NCBI GenBank assembly: GCA_033875255.1
Contig: JAWZSN010000009.1
Location: 115,596 to 179,595 of the forward strand
Length of the DNA: 64,000 nucleotides
Origin: Marinimicrococcus sp033875255
GTDB taxonomy: Bacteria > Pseudomonadota > Alphaproteobacteria > Geminicoccales > Geminicoccaceae
Direction: 5' to 3'
Notes under the pieces: generated by a model
Told to the model about the DNA's origin: nothing
The model's input: the letters and a program-made list of their open reading frames with translations, nothing else
Database searches by the model: none
Shown: piece after piece, positions 8,323 to 16,463 of the stretch
Layout of the letters: every line of letters starts with the position of its first letter
Position numbering within the stretch: the first letter of the stretch is position 1
Position numbers and translations under genes: made by a program

Positions 8323-9147
8323 ATGAGCTTTCTTCTGGGCAAGCTCGCCTGGCTCGTCATAAGGCCGAGCAATTTCCTGCTGCTGCTGGCCCTGGCGGGG
8401 CTGCTCGCCGGACGCCGGCCGGCCGGGCGACTGCTGCTGGCGCTGAGCGTCGGCACGATGGCATTGGTCACGGTGCTGCCGGTCGGGCTGGCCGTCATGC
8501 GGCCGCTGGAGGAGCGTTTTGCGGCACCCGACGGCTATCCAGAGACGGTCGACGGGATCGTCGTGCTGGGCGGCGGCATCGACCTAGGCACCTCGGCGAG
8601 CCGCGGCCAGCCGGTGCTGAAGGAGCCTGCCGAGCGTTTCGCGGCGCTCACCGAGCTCGCCCGGCGCTATCCCGGGGCGCGCGTGGTCTTCACCGGCGGC
8701 AGTGGCGAGATCGGTCCGGCGGCGACGAGCGAGGCCGCGGTGATGCGCGACTATGTGCGCCGCCAGGGTCTCGATCCCGGCCGGGTCGCCTTCGAGTCGG
8801 AATCCCGCAACACCAGCGAGAATGCCCGCCTGACCGCCGAGCTGGTGCGGCCGCAGCCGGGCGAGCGCTGGCTGCTGGTGACCTCGGCCGGCCACATGCC
8901 CCGGGCGGTCGGCGCCTTTCGCGCCGCGGGCTGGGATCCGGTCCCGTGGCCGGTCGACTACCGGACCACGGCGAGCCACGAGCTGATCCAGCCGGTCTCC
9001 CTCGCGACGCGCCTGTCGCAGCTCGACGACGCCGCCCATGAATGGGCCGGGCTGCTCTATTACCGCCTGCTTGGCCACAGCGACGTCCTGCTGCCCGCGC
9101 CCGCCGCCACGGCGAGTTCGCTGGCAGCGGGCGGCGGCGGGAGTTAG
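8323..9147 (+). CDS. YdcF/DUF218-family membrane protein
   Basis: A 274-residue protein with two N-terminal membrane helices (about 4-30 and 37-58) followed by a DUF218 Rossmann-like domain. Family motifs are GIVVLGGGID, VVFTGGSGEIG, ESRNTSENARLT and LLVTSAGHMPRA. ElyC and related DUF218 proteins act in envelope polysaccharide or lipid-carrier homeostasis; the precise job here is not known. The C-terminus is an Ala/Pro/Gly-rich tail. Confidence 0.82.
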   Translation: MSFLLGKLAWLVIRPSNFLLLLALAGLLAGRRPAGRLLLALSVGTMALVTVLPVGLAVMRPLEERFAAPDGYPETVDGIVVLGGGIDLGTSASRGQPVLKEPAERFAALTELARRYPGARVVFTGGSGEIGPAATSEAAVMRDYVRRQGLDPGRVAFESESRNTSENARLTAELVRPQPGERWLLVTSAGHMPRAVGAFRAAGWDPVPWPVDYRTTASHELIQPVSLATRLSQLDDAAHEWAGLLYYRLLGHSDVLLPAPAATASSLAAGGGGS

Positions 9148-9178
9148 GGTGGCCCGTCGAGGTGGGGGGAGGGCTGCA

Positions 9179-9559
9179 ATGACGATCCGGCCGGCACGCG
9201 ATCTCGTGGCACAGGCCAATGCCATGGTGGAGACCATCCCGATCGAGCAGGCCCGCCGCCTCTGGGACGAGGGCGAGGTCCAGTTCGTCGATGTCCGCGA
9301 GACGGTCGAGTGGCAGCAGGCCCGGGTGCCGGGCGCCGCCCATGTGCCGCGCGGCTCCCTCGAGTTCCTGGCCGACCCGTCGGTGCCCGGTCACCGCGCC
9401 GAGCTGCATGAAGGCCGCAAGCTGGTGCTCTACTGCGCCGCCGGCGGCCGCTCGGCGCTCGCCGCCAGGACCCTCAAGGACATGGGCTTTCGCGACGTCT
9501 GTCACGTGGCGGGCGGCTTCGGCGCCTGGCAGCAGGCCGGCTTCCCGGTAGAGCCCTGA
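9179..9559 (+). CDS. Single-domain rhodanese-like sulfurtransferase
   Basis: A 126-residue rhodanese domain with the persulfide-forming Cys at about 86 in LYCAAGGRSALAA. The upstream VQFVDVRE and the downstream VAGGFGAWQ are conserved. Such proteins move sulfane sulfur in the cytosol. The ATG at 9179 follows GGGGGGAGGG. It lies 31 bases downstream of the YdcF gene and may be in the same transcript. Confidence 0.87.
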   Translation: MTIRPARDLVAQANAMVETIPIEQARRLWDEGEVQFVDVRETVEWQQARVPGAAHVPRGSLEFLADPSVPGHRAELHEGRKLVLYCAAGGRSALAARTLKDMGFRDVCHVAGGFGAWQQAGFPVEP

Positions 9560-9701
9560 GCGGGCGCGACTGGCTCGGTATCGAGATATGCTCCTGACGC
9601 GTCGGTAGAGGCGGAGACCGGAATTTTCCGCCATAGAGGCGGGGAGACAAGGCCCGCTCCGGTACCGCCGGTGGCGCGCCGGCCGAGGCAGCTTCGGACC
9701 G

Positions 9702-11564
9702 ATGCAGCAGATCGCCACAAGAAAGGTCGCGGCAGCCGCCGCCAGCAGCCCCTCGCGTCTGCACCTGGTGGTGCTGGGCGCGATCCTCGCGGCAGCCGCG
9801 CTGATCCGTCTGGGCGGCCTGTTCCACGACCTCCCGGTCTCCTATTTCGGCGACGAGCTGCATCTGGTGCGGCGCGCCATGGCGATGGGCACGGGCGACC
9901 TCAACCCGCACTGGATCCACAAGCCGACCTTCCTGATCTACCTTTTGCTGGGGGTCTACGGCGCGTTCTACGTGGCCGGCAGCCTGTTGGGGGCATTCGC
10001 CTCGCCGGACGCCTTCGGCGCCTTCTTCCTCGCCGAGATCGGCCCCTTCCTGCTGCTCGGCCGGCTCCTCGTGCTGGCCTTCGGGATGGCATCCGTCGTG
10101 CTGGTCCACCGGATCACCCTGCGGGTCATGGACGACCGGCGCGCGGCCCTCGCGGCGGCAGCGGCGGCCGCCGTGGTGCTGCCCATGGTGGCCCTCTCGC
10201 AGGTCGTGAAGATGGACGTGCCGGCGGCCTGCCTGCTGCTCGCCGCGGTGCTCGCCTACCTCGTCGCCCAGGAGCGCGAGGGCTCCGGCTGGCTCATCCT
10301 GGCGGCGGTGCTGGCCGGCCTGTCGGCCGCCACCAAATATTACGGGGTGACCCTCGTGCCGGTCATCGCGGTCTGCGAGTCCTGGCGCTGGTGGCGCGGC
10401 GAGATCGACGGGCGGCGCTGGCTCAGGCGCGGCCTTCTCGCCGCCGCGGCCTTCTTCGGGGCGTTCTTCGTCGGCTCGCCCTTCACCTTCATCGATCCCA
10501 GCGTCCGCGAGACGTTTCTCGGTATGGCCCAAACCTTCGCCCTCAACGAGGTGGCGGAGTGGAACCCGGACAGCGAGGTGAGCTGGACCTACGGGATCGG
10601 CGCCGTGCCGGCCGCCACGCTCTTCTTCCTGCGCCAGCTCATCGCTCCCGACGCCCTGGGCTGGCCGTTCGCGGCGCTGGCCCTGGCCGGCATCCTCGCC
10701 TGCCTGCGCCAGGTCCGCCGGCGCCGGGCGGCGCTGATCCTGCTGGGTCCGGTGCTGGTGTTCCTCGTGCCGGCCACCACGCTCTGGGCCTTCCATGTCG
10801 ACGCCCGGCACCTCAATGCCGTGGTGCCGCTGCTGCTGCCCTTCCTCTATCCGGGCGCCCGCCTCCTGACCGGCTCGCTGCGCCGCGCCAAAGGGCGGCT
10901 GCTGGCCCACGCGCTGCTGGCGGCGGCGATCCTGCCCTACGCGCTCGCCAGTGTCGCCCACGATGCCGAGATCATGCGGCTCGACAGCCGCAAGGTCGCC
11001 GCCGACTGGATCGTCCGGGAGATCGCGCCCGACACCCGCATCCTGCTCGAGGATTACGGGCCGTTCCTATCCCCCGGCCCTCAGGCGGTCGCGCGACTCA
11101 GGACAAGGCTCGAAAGCCTGCCGGTGCTCGACGCCTTCACCGTCGCCCAGGCCAAGCGGCTGGAGCTGCTGGCAGCCCATCCGCCGCGGCGTCACTTCAA
11201 CCTCGACGAGCTCGGCCATGTCTGGTGGTGGCCGCACGAGCTCACCGAGGAGGAGATCCGCGCGAGCGCCCGGCACCGCCGCCAAGGCAACCCCCTCAAG
11301 AGCTGGCTGCCCAAGTCCCTCGCCGCCTACCGCAGCGACGGCTATCGCTACATCGTCACCAACAGCAAGGCCCAGGACTATTACAGCGACCCTGGCGCGG
11401 CCGACGCCTATCCGTCGATCACGCGGTTCCATGCCGAGCTGAAGGCGCTGACACCGACCGCTTGCTTCGATCCGGCGAGCTGGAACGGCAAAGGGCCGGT
11501 CGTCTGGGTCTACGATCTCCTCTCGCCGCCTGCCGAGCCCGGCGAGGGCTGCCCGGCAGGCTGA
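9702..11564 (+). CDS. GT39/PMT-type membrane glycosyltransferase
   Basis: A 620-residue polytopic membrane protein. It opens with a membrane helix, then the first periplasmic loop carries YFGDELHLVRR, whose acidic pair matches the catalytic DE of ArnT/PMT-type enzymes. Around ten further hydrophobic helices follow, then a soluble C-terminal domain (about 430-620). It probably transfers a sugar from a polyprenyl-phosphate donor to a lipid or protein. No ArnA-D genes are adjacent. The gene starts 142 bases after the rhodanese gene. Confidence 0.75.
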   Translation: MQQIATRKVAAAAASSPSRLHLVVLGAILAAAALIRLGGLFHDLPVSYFGDELHLVRRAMAMGTGDLNPHWIHKPTFLIYLLLGVYGAFYVAGSLLGAFASPDAFGAFFLAEIGPFLLLGRLLVLAFGMASVVLVHRITLRVMDDRRAALAAAAAAAVVLPMVALSQVVKMDVPAACLLLAAVLAYLVAQEREGSGWLILAAVLAGLSAATKYYGVTLVPVIAVCESWRWWRGEIDGRRWLRRGLLAAAAFFGAFFVGSPFTFIDPSVRETFLGMAQTFALNEVAEWNPDSEVSWTYGIGAVPAATLFFLRQLIAPDALGWPFAALALAGILACLRQVRRRRAALILLGPVLVFLVPATTLWAFHVDARHLNAVVPLLLPFLYPGARLLTGSLRRAKGRLLAHALLAAAILPYALASVAHDAEIMRLDSRKVAADWIVREIAPDTRILLEDYGPFLSPGPQAVARLRTRLESLPVLDAFTVAQAKRLELLAAHPPRRHFNLDELGHVWWWPHELTEEEIRASARHRRQGNPLKSWLPKSLAAYRSDGYRYIVTNSKAQDYYSDPGAADAYPSITRFHAELKALTPTACFDPASWNGKGPVVWVYDLLSPPAEPGEGCPAG

Positions 11565-11597
11565 CGATCGACCACGCCTGCCGGACAGTCGCATCGT

Positions 11598-11613
11598 CGC
11601 GGGCTCAACCGCG
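11598..11613. terminator. Small hairpin at a convergent junction
   Basis: CGCGG and CCGCG arms enclose GCTCAA, which contains the stop codon of the leftward DUF2934 gene. Only 5 base pairs, so weak. Confidence 0.25.
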
Positions 11614-11952
11614 GCCTTCGCGGAACTCCCGCTCGGCTGCCAGCCAAAACTCCATCTCGCGGCCCTCGGGACTGCCTTCCTGCTGCCAAAGATCGTAGGC
11701 GCGCTCGCGGATACGGGTGATGGTCGCCTCGTCCTCGGCCGAGACGCCCTCCGGCGCTTCGGCGAAGGGCGACGTTACGGCCAGGTGGTCGGGGCTGCCC
11801 GAGGTGGTACCGGTGAAGGACGGCGGGTCGCTCGCCACCATGCTCTCCATCGACGCCTCCTCGACATTGTTGGGCTCGTCCGCCGCGCTGGCCGGCCTCG
11901 CCGGCTCGGCCTTCCTGCGCGGGGCGTCGGGGTCCTTCGGGGTTCGCGCCAT
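11605..11952 (-). CDS. DUF2934 domain protein
   Basis: A 115-residue protein with a disordered, charged N-terminal two-thirds and a C-terminal DUF2934 segment (ITRIRERAYDLWQQEGSP and EMEFWLAAEREF). The domain is common in Alpha- and Betaproteobacteria and has no known activity. The ATG at 11952 has GGAGG 8 bases upstream and is preferred over a TTG at 11970. The gene is convergent with the glycosyltransferase. Confidence 0.75.
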   Translation of the reverse strand: MARTPKDPDAPRRKAEPARPASAADEPNNVEEASMESMVASDPPSFTGTTSGSPDHLAVTSPFAEAPEGVSAEDEATITRIRERAYDLWQQEGSPEGREMEFWLAAEREFREGRG

Positions 11953-12063
11953 GGCTCCGTCCTCCCTCAAGGATGCGTGCTGCAGGCTAGATAATGGGCC
12001 GGCGCACCGCTTTGTTCCATGAGGGCATGGCGCGGCTGCCTTGCCGCCGCCCTGTCTCCCGGC

Positions 12064-13047
12064 TCAGCTTCCTGCCGCGGCGATCCGGTCGGCGGTGGCC
12101 ACCAGCGCCTCGGCCTGGCGGATCGAGGCGATGTCGATGAGCCGCCCGTCGAGGCTCACCGCACCCTTGCCCTCGCGGCTCGCCTGCTCCATCGCCGCGA
12201 GAATGCGCCGCGCCCGCTCGAGCTCGGCGGCCGGCGGCGTGAAGACCTCGTTGGCGAGCGCTATCTGCGCGGGGTGGATCGCCCACTTGCCCTCGCAGCC
12301 GAGCACTGCGGCGCGCCGTGCCTGGGCGCGAAAGCCGTCACCGTCGCCAAAGTCCCCGAACGGGCCGTCGATCGGCCGCAGGCCGTTGGCCCGCGCCGCC
12401 ACCACCATGCGGGCGATCGCATAGTGCCACATGTCGCCCCAGTGCTCGGCGCGGCTGCCGTCGCCGGCCTTGTCGGTGAGCACCACATAGTCGGGATTGG
12501 GGCCGCCGATGCCCACCGTGCGGGCGCGGGTGCTGGCGGCGTAATCGGCGACACCGAAATGCAGGGACTCGTTGCGCGGCGAGGCGGCGGCGATCTCGCC
12601 GATATTCTGCATCCCCAGCGCCGTCTCGATGATGAGCTCGAAGCCCAGCCGCTTGGTCCGGCCCCTGGCCGCCTCGATCTGGGTCGCCAGCATGTCGAGC
12701 GCGTAAACATCGGCGGCTGTGCCGACCTTGGGGATCATGACGAGATCGAGCCGGTCGCCGGCCTGCTCCAGCACGTCCACCACGTCGCGGTACATCCACG
12801 GCGTGTCGAGGCCGTTAATGCGCACCGAGAGGGCCTTGTGGCCCCAGTCGATCTCGTTGATCGCCTGGATGACGTTGCGCCGCGCCTGCTCCTTCTGGTC
12901 CGGGCTCACCGCGTCCTCGAGATCGAGGAAGACGACGTCGACGGGCGCGCGCGCCGCCTTCTCGAAGAACTGCGGCGAGGAGCCCGGCACCGCCAGCTCC
13001 GAGCGGTTCAGGCGAGGGCTGCGCTGCTCGACGATGGTGAAGCTCAT
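12064..13047 (-). CDS. mcl1: L-malyl-CoA/beta-methylmalyl-CoA lyase (HpcH/HpaI family)
   Basis: A 327-residue CitE-like lyase that reversibly cleaves malyl-CoA to acetyl-CoA and glyoxylate, and beta-methylmalyl-CoA to propionyl-CoA and glyoxylate. It shows VVFLDLEDAVSPDQK, LSVRINGLDTPWMYRDVVD, VMIPKVG, ELIIETALGMQNI and DGPFGDFGD, closely resembling the Rhodobacter Mcl1 pattern. This suggests glyoxylate, ethylmalonyl-CoA or related C2 metabolism. Its ATG overlaps the xerD stop as ATGA. An odd pairing, since the two have no known common function. Confidence 0.87.
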   Translation of the reverse strand: MSFTIVEQRSPRLNRSELAVPGSSPQFFEKAARAPVDVVFLDLEDAVSPDQKEQARRNVIQAINEIDWGHKALSVRINGLDTPWMYRDVVDVLEQAGDRLDLVMIPKVGTAADVYALDMLATQIEAARGRTKRLGFELIIETALGMQNIGEIAAASPRNESLHFGVADYAASTRARTVGIGGPNPDYVVLTDKAGDGSRAEHWGDMWHYAIARMVVAARANGLRPIDGPFGDFGDGDGFRAQARRAAVLGCEGKWAIHPAQIALANEVFTPPAAELERARRILAAMEQASREGKGAVSLDGRLIDIASIRQAEALVATADRIAAAGS

Positions 13048-13988
13048 GGACCGCTCTCCGTGCTGCCGCCACCCTTTGGCGGGCCGGGCGGCTTTTGCTG
13101 CGACTGCGAGAGAGGATGGTGCATCTCGACCACCTGCGCCAGACGCTCGGACTGGACGTGGGTGTAGATCTGCGTGGTGGCGATGTCGGCATGGCCCAGC
13201 ATTGCCTGCACCGCGCGCAGGTCCGCGCCGTGCGCCAGCAGATGCGTCGCGAAGGCGTGGCGCAGCACATGCGGCGACAGGCGCGCCGGGTCGAGCCCAG
13301 CCTCCAGCGCCAGCTCCTTGAGGAGCTGCGCTACCCGCTGGCGGGTGAGATGGCCCAGCCGCCCGCGCGAGGGAAAGAGCCATCGCGCGCGGGAGGGGTG
13401 GGTCACGAACTGCTCGCGCAGCGTCAGCCAGGCCTCGAGGCAGTCCCTCGCATGGCCGCCCATGGGCACCATCCGCTCCTTGTCGCCCTTGCCGCGCACG
13501 GTGAGCACGGTGCGGTCGGGCGAGAGGGCGGAAAGCGGCAGGCTCGCCAGCTCGGAGACCCGCAGGCCGGTGGCGTAGAGCAGCTCCAGCAGCGCCAGCA
13601 GCCGCACCGCCTCTGCACCGCTGCGCTGCCGCGCCGCCCCGATCAGCGCCTCGACCTCCTCCTCGCTCAGCACCTTGGGCAGCGGCCGGGTGCGCTTGGG
13701 CGTGTCGATGTGGGTGGTCGGATCATCCTGCCGGCGGCCTTCGAGGAACAGGAAGCGGTAATAGTGGCGGATGGCGGCGAGCCGGCGGGCAGCGGTGCTG
13801 GCCTTGTGGCCCTGGGCCGCCTGGTCGCGCATGAACCCGCGAATATCCTCGGTGGTGGCGGTGCGCGGCTCGCCGCCGCCACGCGCGAGAAACGCGGCGA
13901 ACTGGGCCAGATCGCGGCGATAGGCATCGAGCGTGTGCCGCGAGGCGCCCCGCTCGACCGCCATCATCTCGAGGAAGGTCTCGATCAT
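13044..13988 (-). CDS. xerD: Tyrosine recombinase, XerD-like
   Basis: A 314-residue site-specific recombinase of the kind that resolves chromosome dimers at dif. The N-terminal SAM-like core-binding domain (MIETFLEMMAVERGAS, LDAYRRDL) is followed by the catalytic domain. All catalytic residues are visible: Arg in TGLRVSEL, Lys in VRGKGDKER, HVLRHAFATHLL, MLGHADIATTQIYTHV with Tyr at about 275. The last 23 residues are an unusual Gln/Pro/Gly tail. Start (13988) and stop (13044) both overlap neighbours as ATGA, so it sits in the middle of a coupled three-gene run. Confidence 0.9.
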   Translation of the reverse strand: MIETFLEMMAVERGASRHTLDAYRRDLAQFAAFLARGGGEPRTATTEDIRGFMRDQAAQGHKASTAARRLAAIRHYYRFLFLEGRRQDDPTTHIDTPKRTRPLPKVLSEEEVEALIGAARQRSGAEAVRLLALLELLYATGLRVSELASLPLSALSPDRTVLTVRGKGDKERMVPMGGHARDCLEAWLTLREQFVTHPSRARWLFPSRGRLGHLTRQRVAQLLKELALEAGLDPARLSPHVLRHAFATHLLAHGADLRAVQAMLGHADIATTQIYTHVQSERLAQVVEMHHPLSQSQQKPPGPPKGGGSTESGP

Positions 13989-15574
13989 GGAGCCGGGACC
14001 AGCCCCTCGCCCAGCGCGATCTCGAGGGCGAGGCGGCGCGCCTCGGCCTCGAGCCCGGCCTTGCGCAGGCCCCGCACGAGGCGGTGGGCGGCGAGCGGCC
14101 CGGGCGAGGTGTCTCCGTCCATGACGAAGAGGGCGGCGGCCACGGCCGGGCCTGCCTGCCCGGCCTCCGCCGCCGCATCGAGCGCCAGCCAGGCGGCCAG
14201 CGGTCCGGTGGCCCGGGCCGGCTCGCTCCTGCCCGCGGCCAGGGCGGCGAGCCAGTCGGGCTGGACCTCCCCCAGCGCATCGAGCAGCGCCAGCAGCGGG
14301 AAGGGCGCCTGCGGCACCGGCCCGTCGGCGAGCCCGGTCAGCAGCGCCAGTGGCTGCAGCCGCGCCAGGGCATCCTGCGCCTTCGGATCGCCCGGCGCTG
14401 CGGCCCGCAGCAAAGCATGCCAGCGGCGCGCGGCGCCGGTCTCCCCGCCGGCCGCCAGAAGTTCCGTCATCAGCGCCGCCGCCTCGGGCAGCGGCCGGTC
14501 GACCTCGAGGCCGGCGGCGGTCCGTGCCAGCATCCGCGCCCACAAGGCCCGCCGCCTTTTCTCGACCGGCAGCCGCCTTGCGGCCTCCAGCGCCTCGAGG
14601 CGAGCCGGCAGGTCGGCCGCGGCAGCCACGGCCCGCAGCGCCCGCGCCTGGCCGGCGGCCGGGCCATCGCCCTCCGGCTCCAGCCCGGCCACCAGCGCCA
14701 GCAGGGGATCCACCGCGAGCGCCCCCGCCGTAGCCGCCTGCAGGGCCCACTCGAGGCGCTCGTCGGCGGCAAGCGCCGGATTGCGGGCGAGGGCTGCGAG
14801 GGCCGCCGGCGGCAGGCCCCCGGCATCGCCCTCGACGGGCGCGCGGGCGAGCAGGGCCAGGACCAGCGGATCGCGGGCGGCCTCGGCGGCCGGCATGGCG
14901 GCAGGCTCGCCGCCCAGCAACGCCCGGGCCAGCGGCTCCAGCCCGCCCGGCAGGGCGGTCCCGCGCTCGGCCGCCAGGTCCAGCAGCAGGCCGGCGCGCT
15001 CGCTGTCCCCGCCGAGCAGCGCGCAGGCCAGGGCCACGGCCTCGCCGTCGGGCATCGCGGCGCAGGCGGCCTCGGCGTCGCCCGCGGCCAGCGCAGCCTC
15101 GAAGGCGAGCCTCTCGAGCCTGGCATCGCGCGGTGGCAGCTGCAGGGCCTGGCCGGCGAGCCGCCGCGCAGTGTCGGCGGCGCCTAGCCGGATCAGCCGG
15201 GCAAGGCGCAGATGCAGGAGCGCGGGGCTGGCTGCGGCCTCCGGCAAGGGGGCGGCAAGCAGACGGCGGGCAAGGGGGTGGCCGAGCGGGCCGGGAGCGG
15301 GAAGGGTCTCGAGGAGAGCCGCCACCGTCTGCGGCGCCACGCCCTTCCACGGATCCGCGCCCAGCGGGTCGCCGGGCTCCAGGGCAGCGGCCTGGGCGGC
15401 GCCGGGCTCGGCCAGCGGCTGGATCCGGATGCCGGCGAGGCCGGAGGGAAGGTCGGTCGCGGGCTGCCCGCCGGTTGCCGGCGGGGGCGGGACCAGCGGC
15501 CTCGGACCCTGCTGCGCCGCCGCCGGCAGCGCCAGCAGCGGCAGGGCGCAAAGGACGGGGAGCAGCCGGCGCAT
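13985..15574 (-). CDS. Secreted Ala/Leu-rich protein of unknown function, coupled to xerD
   Basis: A 529-residue protein with a clear signal peptide (RRLLPVLCALPLLALPAAAQQ) and a low-complexity Ala, Leu, Gly and Pro-rich body that looks all-helical, possibly degenerate tetratricopeptide/HEAT-like solenoid. No catalytic motif was recognised. Its stop overlaps the xerD start as ATGA and the 46-aa membrane-peptide gene lies 11 bases upstream, so the peptide, this protein, xerD and mcl1 form one leftward run. It is likely periplasmic. Confidence 0.7.
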   Translation of the reverse strand: MRRLLPVLCALPLLALPAAAQQGPRPLVPPPPATGGQPATDLPSGLAGIRIQPLAEPGAAQAAALEPGDPLGADPWKGVAPQTVAALLETLPAPGPLGHPLARRLLAAPLPEAAASPALLHLRLARLIRLGAADTARRLAGQALQLPPRDARLERLAFEAALAAGDAEAACAAMPDGEAVALACALLGGDSERAGLLLDLAAERGTALPGGLEPLARALLGGEPAAMPAAEAARDPLVLALLARAPVEGDAGGLPPAALAALARNPALAADERLEWALQAATAGALAVDPLLALVAGLEPEGDGPAAGQARALRAVAAAADLPARLEALEAARRLPVEKRRRALWARMLARTAAGLEVDRPLPEAAALMTELLAAGGETGAARRWHALLRAAAPGDPKAQDALARLQPLALLTGLADGPVPQAPFPLLALLDALGEVQPDWLAALAAGRSEPARATGPLAAWLALDAAAEAGQAGPAVAAALFVMDGDTSPGPLAAHRLVRGLRKAGLEAEARRLALEIALGEGLVPAP

Positions 15575-15585
15575 GCCAGGACGGC

Positions 15586-15726
15586 CTAACGCGGCAGGCG
15601 GTCGTCGGGAATGACCGTCTCGATGGACCGGGTGGGTGCGGGAATGTCCCACATCATCAGATAGGCGCCGCCACCCAGCAACAGGAGCAGGATGAGCAGC
15701 AGCACCAGGCGACGGATGGTCGACAT
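15586..15726 (-). CDS. 46-residue single-pass membrane peptide with IPAPT/VIPDDR motif
   Basis: A short gene encoding 46 residues: basic N-terminus (STIRR), one membrane helix of Leu/Ile (about 7-24), then a periplasmic tail WDIPAPTRSIETVIPDDRLP ending in Arg. Coding is supported by a clean start (ATG at 15726 with GAGAG upstream), a stop just before the next gene, and a tail that looks constrained rather than random. I recall similar 'WDIPAPT...VIPDDRFPR' peptides between aroK and xerD in other alphaproteobacteria, from memory only. It is divergent from aroK. Confidence 0.7.
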   Translation of the reverse strand: MSTIRRLVLLLILLLLLGGGAYLMMWDIPAPTRSIETVIPDDRLPR

Positions 15727-15806
15727 CTCTCGCACTCGTCGTCAGGATCGGGCAGGATCGCCCTGCGGAACCGTCGCGGGGCCGTGGCACGGCCATGGCA
15801 CGAGGG

Positions 15807-15836
15807 TTGCCTCCGATGGGCCGCGTCGCTTTATAT
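15807..15836 (+). promoter_or_regulatory. Probable sigma-70-type promoter of aroK
   Basis: TTGCCT (15807-15812) and TTATAT (15831-15836) are separated by 18 bases. Transcription from here would start near 15843, about 27 bases before the ATG at 15870, which argues against the two upstream in-frame ATGs (15795, 15816) as starts. Confidence 0.5.
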
Positions 15837-15869
15837 CGGTTGCACCCAGCAGTTTCAACGGCGGGTCGG

Positions 15870-16463
15870 ATGCCATCAGCGATATCGGGCGAGGCCGGCA
15901 CGGGCCTCCAGGAGTCCCGACAAGGGCCGCAGCGACAGGCGGCTCTCGAGAAGACCATCGTGCTCGTGGGGCTCATGGGAGCCGGCAAGACCTCGGTGGG
16001 CCGTCGCCTGGCGCGGCTGATCGATGCACCCTTCGCCGATGCGGACGACGAGATCGTCGCCGCTGCCGGCATGAGCATCCCGGATATTTTCGAGACCTAC
16101 GGCGAGCAGGAGTTCCGCGATCTCGAGCGGCGCGTGGTGGCGCGGCTGCTGGAGGGGCCGCCTTTGGTGCTGGCACTCGGCGGCGGCGCCTTCGTCGACG
16201 AGGCGAGCCGGGCGGCGGTGCGCGAGCACGGCCTGTCGGTATGGCTGCGCGCCGATCTCGACACGCTGGTTGCCCGCACGGCCCGGCGTCGCGGAGTCCG
16301 GCCGCTGCTCATGCAGGACGAGCCGCGCGCCGTGCTCGAACGGTTGATGAAGGCCCGCTACCCGCTCTATGCCGAAGCCGACCATGTCATCGAGACCGGC
16401 GAGGCGCAGCCCGAGGTGATCGCCGAGCGGATCCGCAGCCTGCTCGGGCTGGAGACGTCATGA
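15870..16463 (+). CDS. aroK: Shikimate kinase
   Basis: Phosphorylates shikimate in the aromatic amino-acid pathway. It has 197 residues with the Walker A loop GLMGAGKTSVG (about 34-44), the shikimate-binding FADADDEI, LALGGGAF and the adenine-site region RPLL. A 27-residue N-terminal extension precedes the kinase fold, usual in alphaproteobacteria. The start at 15870 is placed downstream of a likely promoter. The stop overlaps aroB as ATGA, the standard aroKB operon arrangement. Confidence 0.93.
   Translation: MPSAISGEAGTGLQESRQGPQRQAALEKTIVLVGLMGAGKTSVGRRLARLIDAPFADADDEIVAAAGMSIPDIFETYGEQEFRDLERRVVARLLEGPPLVLALGGGAFVDEASRAAVREHGLSVWLRADLDTLVARTARRRGVRPLLMQDEPRAVLERLMKARYPLYAEADHVIETGEAQPEVIAERIRSLLGLETS

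Noticed and set aside
9474..10961. 495-codon minus-strand frame over the rhodanese and GT39 genes
   Set aside because: Shadow ORF: low-complexity Gly/Arg/His/Gln composition with no domain, opposite a well-supported membrane glycosyltransferase.
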